Assembly (NCBI GenBank): GCA_015485245.1
Contig: WFTY01000336.1
Coordinates: 1-5,115, forward strand
DNA: 5,115 nt
From: Anaerolineales bacterium
GTDB lineage: Bacteria; Chloroflexota; Anaerolineae; Anaerolineales; UBA11858
Direction: 5' to 3'
Part shown: piece after piece, positions 4,879 through 5,115 of the stretch
How the letters are laid out: the number at the start of each line of letters is the position of its first letter
Numbering within the stretch: the stretch's first letter is position 1
Made by a program: the position numbers and the translations under genes
The notes under the pieces: model-generated
What the model was told of the DNA's origin: nothing
What the model saw: the letters and a program-made list of their open reading frames with translations, nothing else
The model's database searches: none

Positions 4879-5115
4879 TCAGTCATCATCTTTTTCACCT
4901 CCACCGCCGCCTTCACCACCTTCACCGCCTTCATCACCTTCAGCGCCTTCCCAACTGCTGGTAGAGTGACAGGCCGAACATTGCTGCCCGCCGATACTGG
5001 GATGGTCGCCGCTGGGAGCGCTATGGCAGGCGCGGCAGTCTGAAGCACCTGAGTGGTTAAACTTCCAGTTATTTGTACTATGACATTGCGAACATTGTCC
5101 ACTATAGTGGCCAGC
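4879..5115 (-). CDS. Multiheme c-type cytochrome, C-terminal fragment (gene continues beyond the window)
   Basis: Only the last 78 codons are present, ending at a TGA at 4879-4881; the start lies beyond 5115. The fragment holds three CxxCH motifs (CSQCH, CRACH, CSACH at fragment residues 8, 27 and 46) and three further His residues (3, 21, 38) that could be the second ligands. The segments GQCSQCHSTNNW and GQQCSACHSTSSW lie 38 residues apart, showing a two-heme repeat that differs from the 64-66-residue module of the downstream cytochrome. The chain ends in a tail rich in Gly and Glu and closes on EKDDD. By family knowledge it is exported and carries covalent heme c outside the cytoplasmic membrane. 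It is followed after 38 bp by the Fe-S gene, so it is probably in the same operon. A reading frame of 85 codons overlaps it in another phase, but the heme motifs decide for this one. Total heme number is unknown. Confidence 0.9.
   Translation of the reverse strand, partial: AGHYSGQCSQCHSTNNWKFNHSGASDCRACHSAPSGDHPSIGGQQCSACHSTSSWEGAEGDEGGEGGEGGGGGEKDDD
4882..4950 (-). repeat. Low-complexity Gly/Glu-coding trinucleotide tract
   Basis: The minus strand repeats GGTGAAGGC-like units (GGT/GGC, GAA and GAT codons) and encodes the Gly/Glu/Asp tail of the partial cytochrome. Such tracts are prone to length change by slippage, so the tail may vary among relatives. Confidence 0.7.

Noticed and set aside
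4845..5102. An 85-codon minus-strand frame starting with ATG, rich in Val, Ala and Lys
   Set aside because: It overlaps, in another phase, the frame with three CxxCH motifs. The heme motifs and matching His residues identify the other frame as the real one; the Lys/Val-rich end is a shifted reading of the Gly/Glu tract.

Overview
All supportable genes lie on the minus strand, so the window reads biologically from right to left. It holds the downstream part of a probable electron-transfer operon, followed by a stress-protein gene. In transcription order these are: the 3' end of a multiheme c-type cytochrome gene (4879-5115, cut by the window edge), a small dicluster [4Fe-4S] protein (4574-4840), an FAD/NAD(P)-binding oxidoreductase (3239-4561), a di-heme cytochrome b-like membrane protein (2440-3258), a membrane-anchored 20-heme c-type cytochrome (700-2265), and a universal stress protein (8-427). 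The intervals among the first four genes are 38 bp, 12 bp and a 20-bp overlap, which suggests co-transcription and translational coupling. A 174-bp gap with a 12-bp inverted repeat separates the 20-heme gene from the rest.

The set can be read as a transmembrane electron pathway. A soluble flavoprotein and an Fe-S protein on the cytoplasmic side would exchange electrons with two b hemes stacked across the membrane. These would pass electrons to, or take them from, at least 23 c hemes outside the membrane. The direction, the donor and the terminal acceptor cannot be read from the sequence. No recognisable catalytic terminal reductase is present, so storage, wiring or extracellular electron transfer are possible roles.

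The 20-heme cytochrome is strikingly regular: one heme, six three-heme modules, one heme, with exactly 20 further histidines for its 20 CxxCH motifs. Both cytochromes end in short tails rich in Gly, Glu and Asp.

The 272-bp region between the 20-heme gene and the stress-protein gene (428-699) is dense with signals. It has a strong 3' hairpin after the cytochrome gene, then a consensus-like promoter that leads directly into a 12-bp hairpin and a canonical intrinsic terminator. The stress-protein gene has its own promoter further on. This fits a free-standing small RNA of about 77 nt and is the most likely undescribed element here.

The organism is a bacterium of moderately high GC with sigma70-type promoters and strong Shine-Dalgarno sites. 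The gene content suits an anaerobic or facultative, cytochrome-rich lineage. Some Chloroflexota carry comparable sets, but that assignment is a guess. No tRNA, rRNA, CRISPR array, insertion sequence or plus-strand gene could be supported.
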